DNA from: Burkholderia arboris
Lineage (GTDB): Bacteria > Pseudomonadota > Gammaproteobacteria > Burkholderiales > Burkholderiaceae
Length of the DNA stretch: 35,178 bases
Direction: 5' to 3'
NCBI RefSeq assembly: GCF_902499125.1
Contig: NZ_CABVPX010000053.1
Coordinates: 1-35,178 of the forward strand
Of this stretch, positions 23,126 to 31,306 are shown one piece after another; position 1 is the first letter of the stretch, and each line of letters opens with the position of its first letter. Under the pieces are notes generated by a model. It was not told where the DNA came from. It ran no database searches and saw only the letters and a program-made list of their open reading frames with translations. Made by a program: the position numbers and the translations under genes.

Positions 23126-24231
23126 GCGGCCTCCTTCAACGTTGCGCGCTTCACGACGCGCGTGCGCGGATGTACCGGTTGCGCAGCGCCGACCCAGCGC
23201 CAGCAGATCGTGCCCGTGCGATGTCCGGCCGTATCGAGCCAGTTCGCATCGCCCGGCTGCGCGGATGCGACCACGACTGTCACGCCACCGTCGGCATTCA
23301 AACGCGCGCTGTGCTTGTTCACGCAGATGTCGAAGTGCCGGTAGTCGAGCGACTCCATCCAGTAGTTGTTGAGCTGCACGTTCCAGAAGTCGCAGTCGGG
23401 CACCGTGTCGACATCGATCACGAGCGCCTCGTCGTCGGCCAGCTCCCAGCACGAGTGGTAGTAGTAGATGTTCGGGTCGCCGCCGACCGACTGGCACAGC
23501 GCCTGGTCGGCGGGCGGCAGCGCGTTCACGTGCGACCGGTAGCTCGCGGCCCAGTCCGCGAACAGCTTCGACGTCTGCTCGACGAACTGCGCGGCGCGCG
23601 CGAGGCCACCCTGCAGCGCGAGCGGATCGAGCGGCGCCGGGCGATCGTCCGCGCCGATGCGCGCGATCTTCAGTTGTGCAGGCGTTTCAGCACGCCGGTC
23701 GAGGAAGGTCTGGCGCACGAGCAGCGCATTCGTGCCCGGCTCCATGCGCACCCAGTTGCCCTCGCGCGGCGTCTCGCTCAGCACGATCTCGAAGCTGCCG
23801 TCCGGTGCGATCTCGAGCTGCTTCGCATCGAGAAAGCCCGTCTGCAGCATCTTGCCGTCGGTCTCGTAGCCGCCCTTCTGCGTACCGAAGCTCAGGTACG
23901 CAACCGTGCCGCGCCGCCCCGTCACGCGGTATTCGCAGCGGCCGTCGAGGCGTGCGTACTGGTACAGGTTGTCGGGATTGTCGGCACCGATCTTCGCGGT
24001 CTCGTGCGACGGCGAGAAGAAGCCGGGCCAAGCGCCGTCCGCGAATTCGACGTGCATTTCGAGCGCGATGCGCATCAGCCGGCTCAGGTAGCGGAAGCCT
24101 TCCGCGCGCGTCAGCGGATCGTCCGGCGCTTCCGCGCGCAGGATCTGTTGTCCGCTGCGTTTCAGGGTGTCGCAGAAATCGGCCCAGGTCTGGCCCGAAA
24201 GCAATTGCGTGGCTCGTGTGTCGTCCGTCAT
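23122..24231 (-). CDS. DUF1214 domain-containing protein
   Basis: A 369-residue protein with a C-terminal DUF1214-like region, recognisable in DADCDFWNVQLNNYW-type sequence (here PDCDFWNVQLNNYWMESLDY), followed by VVVASAQPGDANWLDT near the end. The N-terminal half (FRYLSRLMRIALEMHVEF, then RGTVAYLSFGTQKGGYE) is less conserved. The biochemical function of this family is not known. No signal peptide or membrane segment is evident. It is the first gene of the operon, beginning 55 bp from the large inverted repeat, and its stop overlaps the sulfotransferase start (ATGA), indicating tight co-translation and a role in the same pathway, perhaps substrate binding. Confidence 0.82.
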   Translation of the reverse strand: MTDDTRATQLLSGQTWADFCDTLKRSGQQILRAEAPDDPLTRAEGFRYLSRLMRIALEMHVEFADGAWPGFFSPSHETAKIGADNPDNLYQYARLDGRCEYRVTGRRGTVAYLSFGTQKGGYETDGKMLQTGFLDAKQLEIAPDGSFEIVLSETPREGNWVRMEPGTNALLVRQTFLDRRAETPAQLKIARIGADDRPAPLDPLALQGGLARAAQFVEQTSKLFADWAASYRSHVNALPPADQALCQSVGGDPNIYYYHSCWELADDEALVIDVDTVPDCDFWNVQLNNYWMESLDYRHFDICVNKHSARLNADGGVTVVVASAQPGDANWLDTAGHRTGTICWRWVGAAQPVHPRTRVVKRATLKEAA

Positions 24232-24286
24232 GTGTCGTCTCCGCCGATGGTCGAGCGCTCACCTTAAGCGCCACCGCCGCGCGCCA

Positions 24287-24355
24287 CTTCGTCCGGGTGG
24301 ACTAAGGAAAGATCCGCTCCACCGCCGCATGCCGGTTTAGTCCACCCGGACGAAG
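24287..24355. promoter_or_regulatory. Perfect 19-bp inverted repeat: twin operators between DUF1214 and cysD operons
   Basis: CTTCGTCCGGGTGGACTAA (24287-24305) and its exact reverse complement (24337-24355) are separated by 31 bp. Each arm is itself a dyad, TTAGTCC-ACCC-GGACGAA, with only one mismatched pair, so the region holds two oppositely oriented 18-bp operator-like sites with centres 49 bp apart. They lie 56 bp before the DUF1214 start and 90 bp before cysD. The LuxR-type regulator downstream of cysNC is the obvious candidate to bind them. Intrinsic termination is unlikely because the loop is long and no T tract follows. Confidence 0.8.
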
Positions 24356-24445
24356 AGCGGCACGCCGCTCGCTCGATACCGTTGGCGTCATGCACGAAAC
24401 GCCGCACATGTCGCGCGGCACCGGCATGAAACAAGGAGACGAACG

Positions 24446-25342
24446 ATGTTGACCCACTTGGAGCGGCTGGAGGCCGAAAGCATCCACATCCTGCGCGAGG
24501 TGGTGGCCGAGAGCGAGAACCCGGTGATGCTGTATTCGATCGGCAAGGACAGCTCGGTCATGCTGCATCTCGCGATGAAGGCGTTCTACCCGGCGAAACC
24601 GCCCTTTCCGCTGCTGCACGTCGATACGACGTGGAAATTCCGCGAGATGATCGCGTTTCGCGACGAGACGGCCGCGCGCCTCGGCCTCGACCTGCGCGTG
24701 CACATCAACCCCGACGGTGTCGCGAACGATATCAATCCGTTCACGCACGGCTCGGCCGTGCACACCGACGTGTGGAAGACGCAGGGGCTCAAGCAGGCGC
24801 TCGACCACTACGGTTTCGACGCCGCGTTCGGCGGCGCGCGCCGCGACGAGGAAAAATCGCGCGCGAAGGAACGCATCGTGTCGCTGCGTTCGGAGCAGCA
24901 CCGCTGGGACCCGAAGCGCCAGCGGCCCGAGCTCTGGTCGCTGTACAACGCGCGCAAGCGCAAGGGCGAAAGCCTGCGCGTGTTCCCGATCTCGAACTGG
25001 ACCGAGCTCGACATCTGGCAGTACATCCAGCTTCACGACATCCCGATCGTGCCGCTCTACTACGCGAAGGAACGCCCCGTCGTCGAACGCGACGGCGCGC
25101 TGATCATGGTCGACGACGAACGGCTGCCGCTGCGTGACGGCGAGCACCCGCAGATGCGCAAGGTGCGCTTTCGCACGCTCGGCTGCTATCCGCTCACGGG
25201 CGCAATCGACAGCGATGCGACATCGCTCGACGACATCCTGCAGGAAATGCGCGAGACGCGCACGTCCGAGCGTCAAGGACGGCTGATCGACAGCGATTCG
25301 GCCGGTTCGATGGAGAAGAAGAAACAGGAGGGATATTTCTGA
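24446..25342 (+). CDS. cysD: Sulfate adenylyltransferase subunit 2 (CysD/NodP type)
   Basis: The 298-residue small catalytic subunit of ATP sulfurylase, which makes adenosine 5'-phosphosulfate (APS) from ATP and sulfate together with the CysN GTPase. The PP-loop is YSIGKDSSVMLHL (residues 30-42), and AFGGARRDEEKSRAKERI, NWTELDIWQYI and the C-terminal RQGRLIDSDSAGSMEKKKQ region are family hallmarks. Length is usual (about 300). The start has AAGGAG eight bases upstream. Its stop shares one base with the cysNC start (TGATG). It is divergent from the sulfotransferase operon across twin operators, like nodPQ or raxPQ dedicated to a sulfotransferase. Confidence 0.95.
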   Translation: MLTHLERLEAESIHILREVVAESENPVMLYSIGKDSSVMLHLAMKAFYPAKPPFPLLHVDTTWKFREMIAFRDETAARLGLDLRVHINPDGVANDINPFTHGSAVHTDVWKTQGLKQALDHYGFDAAFGGARRDEEKSRAKERIVSLRSEQHRWDPKRQRPELWSLYNARKRKGESLRVFPISNWTELDIWQYIQLHDIPIVPLYYAKERPVVERDGALIMVDDERLPLRDGEHPQMRKVRFRTLGCYPLTGAIDSDATSLDDILQEMRETRTSERQGRLIDSDSAGSMEKKKQEGYF

Positions 25343-27264
25343 TGGCACACGTACTCATTGCGCCCGACAAACACGCGCGCCACGCCCCCGACGCGCCCGC
25401 GACCGGTGACGCCCCCACGCAAACCCAGGACCTGCTGCGTTTCATCACGTGCGGCAGCGTCGACGACGGCAAGAGCACGCTGATCGGCCGCCTGCTGTAC
25501 GAATCGAACATGCTGTTCGACGACCAGCTCACGCAGCTCGAAGCCGATTCGAAGAAGGTCGGCACGCAAGGCGGCGAGCTCGATTTCGCGCTGCTCGTCG
25601 ACGGCCTGTCGGCCGAACGCGAGCAAGGAATCACGATCGACGTCGCGTACCGATTCTTCGCGACCGCGCGACGCAAGTTCATCGTCGCCGATACGCCCGG
25701 CCACGAGCAGTACACGCGCAACATGATCACCGGCGCGTCGACCGCCGATCTCGCGGTGATCCTGATCGATGCGCGCAAGGGCGTGCTCACGCAGACGCGC
25801 CGCCACAGCCATCTCGTCGCGCTGATCGGCATCCAGCGCGTCGTGCTCGCGATCAACAAGATGGATCTCGTCGGCTACGACCAGGCCGTGTTCGACCGCA
25901 TCGACGCCGACTATCGCGCGTTCGCGGCCGAACTCGGGCTCGCGGACATCGTCAGCATCCCGATGTCGGCGCTGCGCGGCGACAACGTGATCGCCCCGAG
26001 CGCGCGGATGCCGTGGTATGCCGGCCCGTCGCTGATGCAGCATCTCGACCGCCTGCCGCTCGCCGCACGCGTGACGCGCGACGAACCGTTCCGGCTGCCC
26101 GTGCAATGGGTCAACCGCCCGCACCTGAATTTCCGCGGCTACGCGGGCAGCATCGCGTCGGGCGAGATCCGCGTCGGCGAGCGCGTGCGCGTGCTGCCGT
26201 CCGGCAAGGAGAGCCGCGTCGCAACGGTGATCACGCAAAGCGGCGAAAGCGACATCGCGCGCGCCGGCGACGCCGTGACGCTGACGCTCGCCGACGAGAT
26301 CGACATCAGCCGCGGCGACATGATCGCGCGCGCCGATGCGCCGCCGGAAGTCGCCGACCAGTTCGAAGCCACGCTCGTGTGGATGCACGACGAGCCGCTG
26401 CTGCCCGGCCGCCCGTACCTCGTGAAGCTCGGCACGCAGACGGTCGGCGCGACCTGCGCGACGCCGAAGTACAAGGTCGACGTGAACACGCGCGAGCACC
26501 TTGCCGCGCGTACGCTCGCGCTCAACGAGATCGGCGTGTGCAACCTGAGCCTCGACCGGCCCGTCGCGTTCGATCCGTACGACCGCAACCGCCATACGGG
26601 CGGCTTCATCGTGATCGACCGCTTCACCAACGACACGGTCGGCGCCGGGATGCTGCACTTCGCGCTGCGCCGCGCGCACAACGTGCACTGGCAGGCCGTC
26701 GACGTCGATCGCGACGCACGCGCGGTGCAGAAGGCCCAGACGCCGCGCATCGTGTGGCTGACCGGGCTGTCGGGCGCCGGCAAGTCGACGATCGCGAACC
26801 TCGTCGAGAAGCGGCTGCACGCGCTCGGCAAGCACACGTACCTGCTCGACGGCGACAACGTGCGGCACGGGCTCAATCGCGATCTCGGCTTCACCGAGGC
26901 CGATCGCGTGGAGAACATCCGGCGCGTCGCCGAAGTCGCGCGGCTGATGCTCGACGCGGGGCTCATCACGCTCGTGTCGTTCATCTCGCCGTTCCGCGCG
27001 GAGCGCGACATGGCACGCGCGATGGTCGGCCCCGACGAGTTCGTCGAGGTATTCGTCGACACGCCGCTCGCGGTCGCGGAGGAACGCGATCCGAAGGGCC
27101 TGTACAAGAAGGCGCGGCGCGGCGAGCTGAAGCACTTCACGGGCATCGACTCGCCGTACGAGCCGCCCGCGCAGCCCGAACTGCGCGTCGACACGGTGGC
27201 CGAGTCGCCCGAGGAAGCGGCCGAGCGCATCGTCGCGTACCTGCTGCGCGAGCGTACGGCGTAG
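25342..27264 (+). CDS. cysNC: Bifunctional sulfate adenylyltransferase subunit 1 / APS kinase (CysN-CysC, NodQ type)
   Basis: A 640-residue fusion. The N-terminal GTPase half regulates ATP sulfurylase: G1 GSVDDGKST (38-46), G3 DTPGHEQY (117-124), G4 NKMD (172-175), then an EF-Tu-like barrel. The C-terminal half is an APS kinase with P-loop GLSGAGKST (475-483), DGDNVRHGLNRDLGF and FISPFRAERD, which phosphorylates APS to PAPS, the universal sulfate donor. The pair cysD-cysNC therefore delivers PAPS rather than only APS. The one-base TGATG overlap gives tight coupling to cysD. A 10-bp terminator-like stem follows the stop. A separate assimilatory cysDN is expected elsewhere in such genomes, but that cannot be seen here. 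Confidence 0.95.
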   Translation: MAHVLIAPDKHARHAPDAPATGDAPTQTQDLLRFITCGSVDDGKSTLIGRLLYESNMLFDDQLTQLEADSKKVGTQGGELDFALLVDGLSAEREQGITIDVAYRFFATARRKFIVADTPGHEQYTRNMITGASTADLAVILIDARKGVLTQTRRHSHLVALIGIQRVVLAINKMDLVGYDQAVFDRIDADYRAFAAELGLADIVSIPMSALRGDNVIAPSARMPWYAGPSLMQHLDRLPLAARVTRDEPFRLPVQWVNRPHLNFRGYAGSIASGEIRVGERVRVLPSGKESRVATVITQSGESDIARAGDAVTLTLADEIDISRGDMIARADAPPEVADQFEATLVWMHDEPLLPGRPYLVKLGTQTVGATCATPKYKVDVNTREHLAARTLALNEIGVCNLSLDRPVAFDPYDRNRHTGGFIVIDRFTNDTVGAGMLHFALRRAHNVHWQAVDVDRDARAVQKAQTPRIVWLTGLSGAGKSTIANLVEKRLHALGKHTYLLDGDNVRHGLNRDLGFTEADRVENIRRVAEVARLMLDAGLITLVSFISPFRAERDMARAMVGPDEFVEVFVDTPLAVAEERDPKGLYKKARRGELKHFTGIDSPYEPPAQPELRVDTVAESPEEAAERIVAYLLRERTA

Positions 27265-27270
27265 GCGCCG

Positions 27271-27300
27271 CAAGCGGGCAGCCCGGCGGTTGCCCGCTTG
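27271..27300 (+). terminator. Terminator-like hairpin after cysNC
   Basis: CAAGCGGGCA (27271-27280) pairs perfectly with TGCCCGCTTG (27291-27300) around a 10-nt loop, seven bases after the cysNC stop. There is no T tract. A second stem, GCCCGCGTC (27300-27308) with GACGCGGGC (27326-27334), follows at once. The pair could end most cysDNC transcripts before luxR. Confidence 0.65.
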
Positions 27301-27310
27301 CCCGCGTCGC

Positions 27311-27328
27311 CTACTCCGTTCGGATGAC
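27311..27328 (+). promoter_or_regulatory. Weak match to the 18-bp dyad before luxR
   Basis: CTACTCCGTTCGGATGAC agrees with TTAGTCCACCCGGACGAA at 11 of 18 positions, keeping the TCC and CGGA core. It lies 65 bp before the luxR start within the loop of a 9-bp stem. If real it would allow autoregulation; on its own the match is weak. Confidence 0.3.
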
Positions 27329-27393
27329 GCGGGCCGCCAGCCGGCCGGTATGCTGGTCCGGGCCCCCTCACCCCGACCAAGGAGAACACGAGC

Positions 27394-28581
27394 ATGCGGA
27401 TCGCGCTGGCGCCTGGCGATACGGCCGCGCACGACGGCTTCGACGACGCGGCCTGGACGGCGCGCGAACTCAGCACGTGGCTCGGGCTCGTCTATCAGGG
27501 GCCATCCGAAGCGACGCCGTGGGCCGGCTTTCTCGAAGCGGTCCGCGTGCGGCTCGACGCGAGCTTCACGACGCTCGTGCTGCGCAATCCGGGCGGCGCA
27601 CGGCACGGGCTCATCATCAATGCGTCGGCGCACGGCCCGCTGCTGCCCGGCGAGCCGTCGTACAGCGAGCAGTTCTATGCGCTGTGCCCGTTTCTCGACC
27701 ACCCGCCCGGCCAGGTCTTCACGGCCGACCGGCTGTTCGGCGAAACCGCGTGGCGCGCGCACGATTTCTACCGGCAGTACCTGCAGCCGCTCGACCTGCG
27801 CTACATCCTCGGCGCGAACCTGCGCGGCGAGCGCGGCGTCGAGTGCGCGTTCTTCGTGAGCCGCGCGCACGGCAGCCGCGATTTCGACGCCACCGAGCGC
27901 GCGCAGGTCGCAACGCTGCTGCCGCACCTGCAGCGTGCAGTCGAGTTGCATGCGGCGTTCGACGTGCTCGATGCCGAACGCGCGCTGTACGCGGGCACCG
28001 TCGACCGGCTCGATGTCGGCACCGCGATCGTCGACGAGGACGGCCGTGTGATCAAGCGCAACCGCATCGCCGAGCGGCTGATCGAGCAGCAGGACGGGCT
28101 GTGCGTGCGCCAGGAGCGGCTCCACGCGTCGTGCCCGCTCGACGAGCGCCGGCTGCAAAAGGCGCTGCAGGCCGCACTCGAGCATTTCCGCGCGGGGGCG
28201 CTCACGCGTATCGAAGCCACCACGCTGTCGCGTCCCGGCGGTGCCATGCCGCTGAGCGTGCTGCTGCGCCCGCTCGCGCCCTATCGCGGCGCCGAAGACC
28301 GCCAGCACCGGCCGGCCGTCGCGGTGTTCGTGCGCGATCCGGCGTCATCGCCGCAGACATCGCGCGACATGCTGCACCGGCTGTTCCGGCTCACGCCGAT
28401 GGAGACCGAAATCGCGCTGCTGCTCGTCGACGGGCTGACGCTCGACGAAGCGGCCGCCGCGACGGGCATCACGAAGAACACCGCGCGTGCCCACCTGCGC
28501 GGCATCTTCGCGAAAACGGGCGCAACGCGACAGGCCGTGCTCGTGAAGACACTGCTCAACAGCGTCGTGTCGATGGCGTAG
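27394..28581 (+). CDS. LuxR-family transcriptional regulator with GAF/PAS-like sensor region
   Basis: A 395-residue regulator. The C-terminal LuxR-type helix-turn-helix is LTPMETEIALLLVDGLTLDEAAAATGI followed by TKNTARAHLRGIFAKTGATR, residues about 332-380. The first half looks like a GAF-type fold without recognisable residues of an autoinducer domain, and a PAS-like segment (VDRLDVGTAIVDEDGRVIKRN) begins near residue 205. No receiver domain or membrane span is seen, so it probably senses a small molecule directly. AAGGAG lies about ten bases upstream of the ATG. It lies 129 bp after cysNC and is the likely controller of the twin dyads between the two sulfation operons. The effector is unknown. 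Confidence 0.88.
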   Translation: MRIALAPGDTAAHDGFDDAAWTARELSTWLGLVYQGPSEATPWAGFLEAVRVRLDASFTTLVLRNPGGARHGLIINASAHGPLLPGEPSYSEQFYALCPFLDHPPGQVFTADRLFGETAWRAHDFYRQYLQPLDLRYILGANLRGERGVECAFFVSRAHGSRDFDATERAQVATLLPHLQRAVELHAAFDVLDAERALYAGTVDRLDVGTAIVDEDGRVIKRNRIAERLIEQQDGLCVRQERLHASCPLDERRLQKALQAALEHFRAGALTRIEATTLSRPGGAMPLSVLLRPLAPYRGAEDRQHRPAVAVFVRDPASSPQTSRDMLHRLFRLTPMETEIALLLVDGLTLDEAAAATGITKNTARAHLRGIFAKTGATRQAVLVKTLLNSVVSMA

Positions 28582-28881
28582 CGCACCGGGGCAGCCATCG
28601 CCGGACCGCCCGTGCGGCTGCCCCACGACGCGGGGTACGAACCGGCAACGCGGTCTGGCAACGAGCATGATCTCATTTCACGTCATACGTCGTCAGACAT
28701 TGAAAAATCATCCACCCGCCTGATGATATTCGCCAATATTTGAGAAATTTCCGGGTAAACCCGCGACGTCATCACCGGTACACCGGCGTACCATGTCATA
28801 CGACGACATACTACATAGAACGCCACCCTGACGTGGACGCGGGCCGCCGCCCCGTCCGCCGCCGCCCGACCGGAGACACCC
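28582..28881. other. 300-bp intergenic region before the ACS-type transporter
   Basis: No gene seen. It is relatively AT-rich between 28680 and 28820. Two copies of GTCATACG (28682-28689 and 28795-28802) lie 113 bp apart; the second is within ATGTC-ATACGAC-GACAT (28793-28809). A hairpin-like ATCATC/GATGAT (28707-28727) and a CGGGT/ACCCG dyad are between them. Repeated CGTATGAC-type sequences are common operators of FadR-subfamily GntR repressors, but no such gene is present here. Confidence 0.5.
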
Positions 28882-30249
28882 TTGAACCCGCCCTCGTCCG
28901 CCCTGCCCGGCCGCGATCCGCTCGCGTCCGCCGTCTCGAAAGTGAAGTGGCACGTGCTGCCGCTCGTGCTGATCATGTTCATCGCGAACTACATCGACCG
29001 CGTGAACGTCGGCTTCGTCGATCGCCACCTCGAAGCGTCGATCGGCATCGGCGCGGCTGCGTACGGGCTCGGCGCCGGGCTGTTCTTCGTCGGCTATGCG
29101 CTGTTCGAAGTGCCGTCGAACCTGCTGATGCAGCGCTACGGCGCACGCGTGTGGCTCGCGCGGATCATGGCGACGTGGGGCATCGTCGCGGCCGCGATGG
29201 CGTTCGTGTGGAACGACACGTCGTTCTACACGCTGCGCTTCCTGCTCGGCGTGGCCGAGGCCGGCTTCTTCCCCGGCGTCGTGCTGTACCTGTCGCAATG
29301 GCTGCCGCCGCAGGAGCGCGGCAAGGCGATGGCGATCTTCCTCGGCGGCTCCGCGTTCGCATCGGTGCTGTCCGGGCCCGTGACCGGCGCACTGCTGTCG
29401 ATCCGCGGCTTCGGCCTCGAAGGCTGGCAATGGATGTTCCTGATCGAAGGGATGTTCTCGGTCGCGCTGTGCGGCGCGAGCTGGCTGTTGCTGAAATCGC
29501 ATATCCGCGACGCGGCGTGGCTCACGGCCGAAGAACGCACGGCGCTCCAGAACGCGCTCGACGAGGAGCGCGCGACGCGCGACGTGCGCTCGAACGTGCC
29601 GGTGCGCGCCACCGCGCTGCTGCGCGATCCGCAGATCATGCTGTTCTGCTTCCTGTACTTCTCGATCCAGCTGACGATCTACGCGGCCACGTTCTGGCTG
29701 CCGACGATCATCCGCAAGATGGGCGGCCTCACCGATTTCCAGGTCGGCCTGTACAACACGATTCCGTGGATGATCGCGATCGGCGCGATGTACGGCTTCG
29801 CGGTGCTGTCGTCGAAGTGGAAGCATCCGCAGCGCTGGCTCGCGTGCGCGCTCGTGCTCGCCGCCTGCGGGCTGTTCGCATCGACGTCGCACGATCCGGT
29901 CTGGTCGTTCGCGTCGATCTGCTTCGCCGCGCTCGGCTTCAAGGCCGCGTCGTCGCTGTTCTGGCCGATCCCGCAGGGCTATCTCGACACGCGCGTGGCC
30001 GCGGCCGTGATCGCGCTGATCAACTCGGTCGGCAACCTCGGCGGTTTCGTCGCGCCGACGGCGTTCGGCTATCTGAAGCAACATACGGGTTCGATCACGG
30101 GCGGCCTGTATGCGCTCGCGATCGCTTCGCTCGTCGCCGCGGCCGCCGCGCTGTTCGCGCGCACGCACCGGCGCAGCGATCCGCCGAATGGCCTGCCGGC
30201 CGACGACTCCTTCACGAATGCTTCGATGCTCCGCCATGCCGAACACTGA
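28882..30249 (+). CDS. MFS transporter, anion:cation symporter (ACS) type
   Basis: A 455-residue inner-membrane transporter with about 12 hydrophobic spans. The first reads WHVLPLVLIMFIANYIDRVN, followed by VGFVDRHLEASIGI, the standard opening of ACS-family symporters for sugar acids, tartrate or phthalate. RFLLGVAEAGFFPGVVLYLS is the second family signature. The gene begins with TTG at 28882, which has GGAG six bases upstream; no ATG precedes the first membrane span. It overlaps the lactonase gene by 14 bp, suggesting uptake of a substrate whose metabolism passes through a lactone. Confidence 0.9.
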   Translation: MNPPSSALPGRDPLASAVSKVKWHVLPLVLIMFIANYIDRVNVGFVDRHLEASIGIGAAAYGLGAGLFFVGYALFEVPSNLLMQRYGARVWLARIMATWGIVAAAMAFVWNDTSFYTLRFLLGVAEAGFFPGVVLYLSQWLPPQERGKAMAIFLGGSAFASVLSGPVTGALLSIRGFGLEGWQWMFLIEGMFSVALCGASWLLLKSHIRDAAWLTAEERTALQNALDEERATRDVRSNVPVRATALLRDPQIMLFCFLYFSIQLTIYAATFWLPTIIRKMGGLTDFQVGLYNTIPWMIAIGAMYGFAVLSSKWKHPQRWLACALVLAACGLFASTSHDPVWSFASICFAALGFKAASSLFWPIPQGYLDTRVAAAVIALINSVGNLGGFVAPTAFGYLKQHTGSITGGLYALAIASLVAAAAALFARTHRRSDPPNGLPADDSFTNASMLRHAEH

Positions 30250-31285
30250 CCGCCTGACCGTCGTCGTCTCGAATGCCGCCGACGGCGACCTCGCCACGTT
30301 CTCCCTCGCCGGCGACGGCACGCTCGCGCCGCTCACCCGCTATCCGGCCGCCGACATCGCGATGCCGATCGCCGTGCAGGCCGACCGCGCGCGCCTCTAC
30401 GTCGCGACGCGCGGCGAACAGCCGACGATCGTCGCGTTCCGCGTCGCCGCGGCCACGGGCGCGCTCGTGCGCATCGGCACAACGGCGATCGACGCGAGCC
30501 ATGCGTACCTGTCGCTCGACCGCAGCGGCCGCTGGCTGCTTGGCGCGTCGTACGGCGGGAACTCGCTGAGCCTTTACGACGCCGCGCGCGTGCGCGACGG
30601 CGACGGTACGCCGCTGCAGGTCGCGGGCGGCATCGCGAACGCGCACGCGGTGATCGTGTCGCCGGACAATCGTTTCGCGTACGTCAGCTCGCTCGGCTCG
30701 GACCGCGTGTTCGGCTTCGCGCTCGTCGAGGACGCGGCCGGCCTGCGTGCGGTCGAACACGGCGAAACGCGCGTGCCGGCCGGCTTCGGCCCGCGTCACC
30801 TGCAGTTCGCGGATGGCGGCCGCACGCTCGTGGTCGTCAGCGAATTCCAGGGCACGCTCGCGACCTTTGCACGCGACCCCGACACCGGCAGGCTCGGCGA
30901 TGCACACGTGAGCGCGCGCCACCCGGCCGTCGCCGAACTCGCGCCAGGCCATCCGCGCCCGCCCGCCCCCGCCGAACCGTCCGTGTGGGCCGCCGACCTG
31001 CACCTGACGCCCGACGAACGCTTCGCGTATGTCAGCGAGCGCACGTCGAGCCAACTGCTCTGCTATCGCCGCGATGAAGCCGGGGTGTTCGAACCTGCAC
31101 ACGCGACGGCGACCGAGACGCAGCCGCGCGGGTTCGCAATCGATCCGTCGGGACGCTGGCTCGTCGCCTGCGGCGAACAGTCGGAACACGTGGCGGTGTA
31201 CGCGATCGCGCCGGACGACGGTGCGCTGACGCTGCATGCGCGCGTGCCGGGCGGACGCGGCGCGAACTGGATCGCGATCGTCTGA
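30236..31285 (+). CDS. Lactonase family protein (6-phosphogluconolactonase-like beta-propeller)
   Basis: A 349-residue protein of the seven-bladed beta-propeller lactonase family (Pgl/YbhE type, muconate-lactonising-like). Repeated blade motifs are visible, such as AHAVIVSPDNRFAYVSSLGSD, VWAADLHLTPDERFAYVSER and RGFAIDPSGRWLVACGEQS, with GFGPRHLQF central. There is no signal peptide, so it is cytoplasmic. The ATG at 30236 lies 14 bases inside the end of the transporter gene, implying coupled translation. It probably opens a sugar-acid lactone produced from the solute imported by the neighbour. The exact substrate cannot be read from the sequence. Confidence 0.88.
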   Translation: MPNTDRLTVVVSNAADGDLATFSLAGDGTLAPLTRYPAADIAMPIAVQADRARLYVATRGEQPTIVAFRVAAATGALVRIGTTAIDASHAYLSLDRSGRWLLGASYGGNSLSLYDAARVRDGDGTPLQVAGGIANAHAVIVSPDNRFAYVSSLGSDRVFGFALVEDAAGLRAVEHGETRVPAGFGPRHLQFADGGRTLVVVSEFQGTLATFARDPDTGRLGDAHVSARHPAVAELAPGHPRPPAPAEPSVWAADLHLTPDERFAYVSERTSSQLLCYRRDEAGVFEPAHATATETQPRGFAIDPSGRWLVACGEQSEHVAVYAIAPDDGALTLHARVPGGRGANWIAIV

Positions 31286-31306
31286 GGAAGCGGCAAGTAC
31301 CGGCGT

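Noticed and set aside
24287..24355. Transposon terminal inverted repeats or a terminator
   Set aside because: The arms enclose only 31 bp with no transposase and no target duplication, and there is no T tract; each arm is internally palindromic as operators are.
25273..28670. Open frames of more than 1000 codons on both strands over cysNC and luxR
   Set aside because: Both are low-complexity Arg/Ala-rich shadows of clear genes in another frame and contain no recognisable domain.
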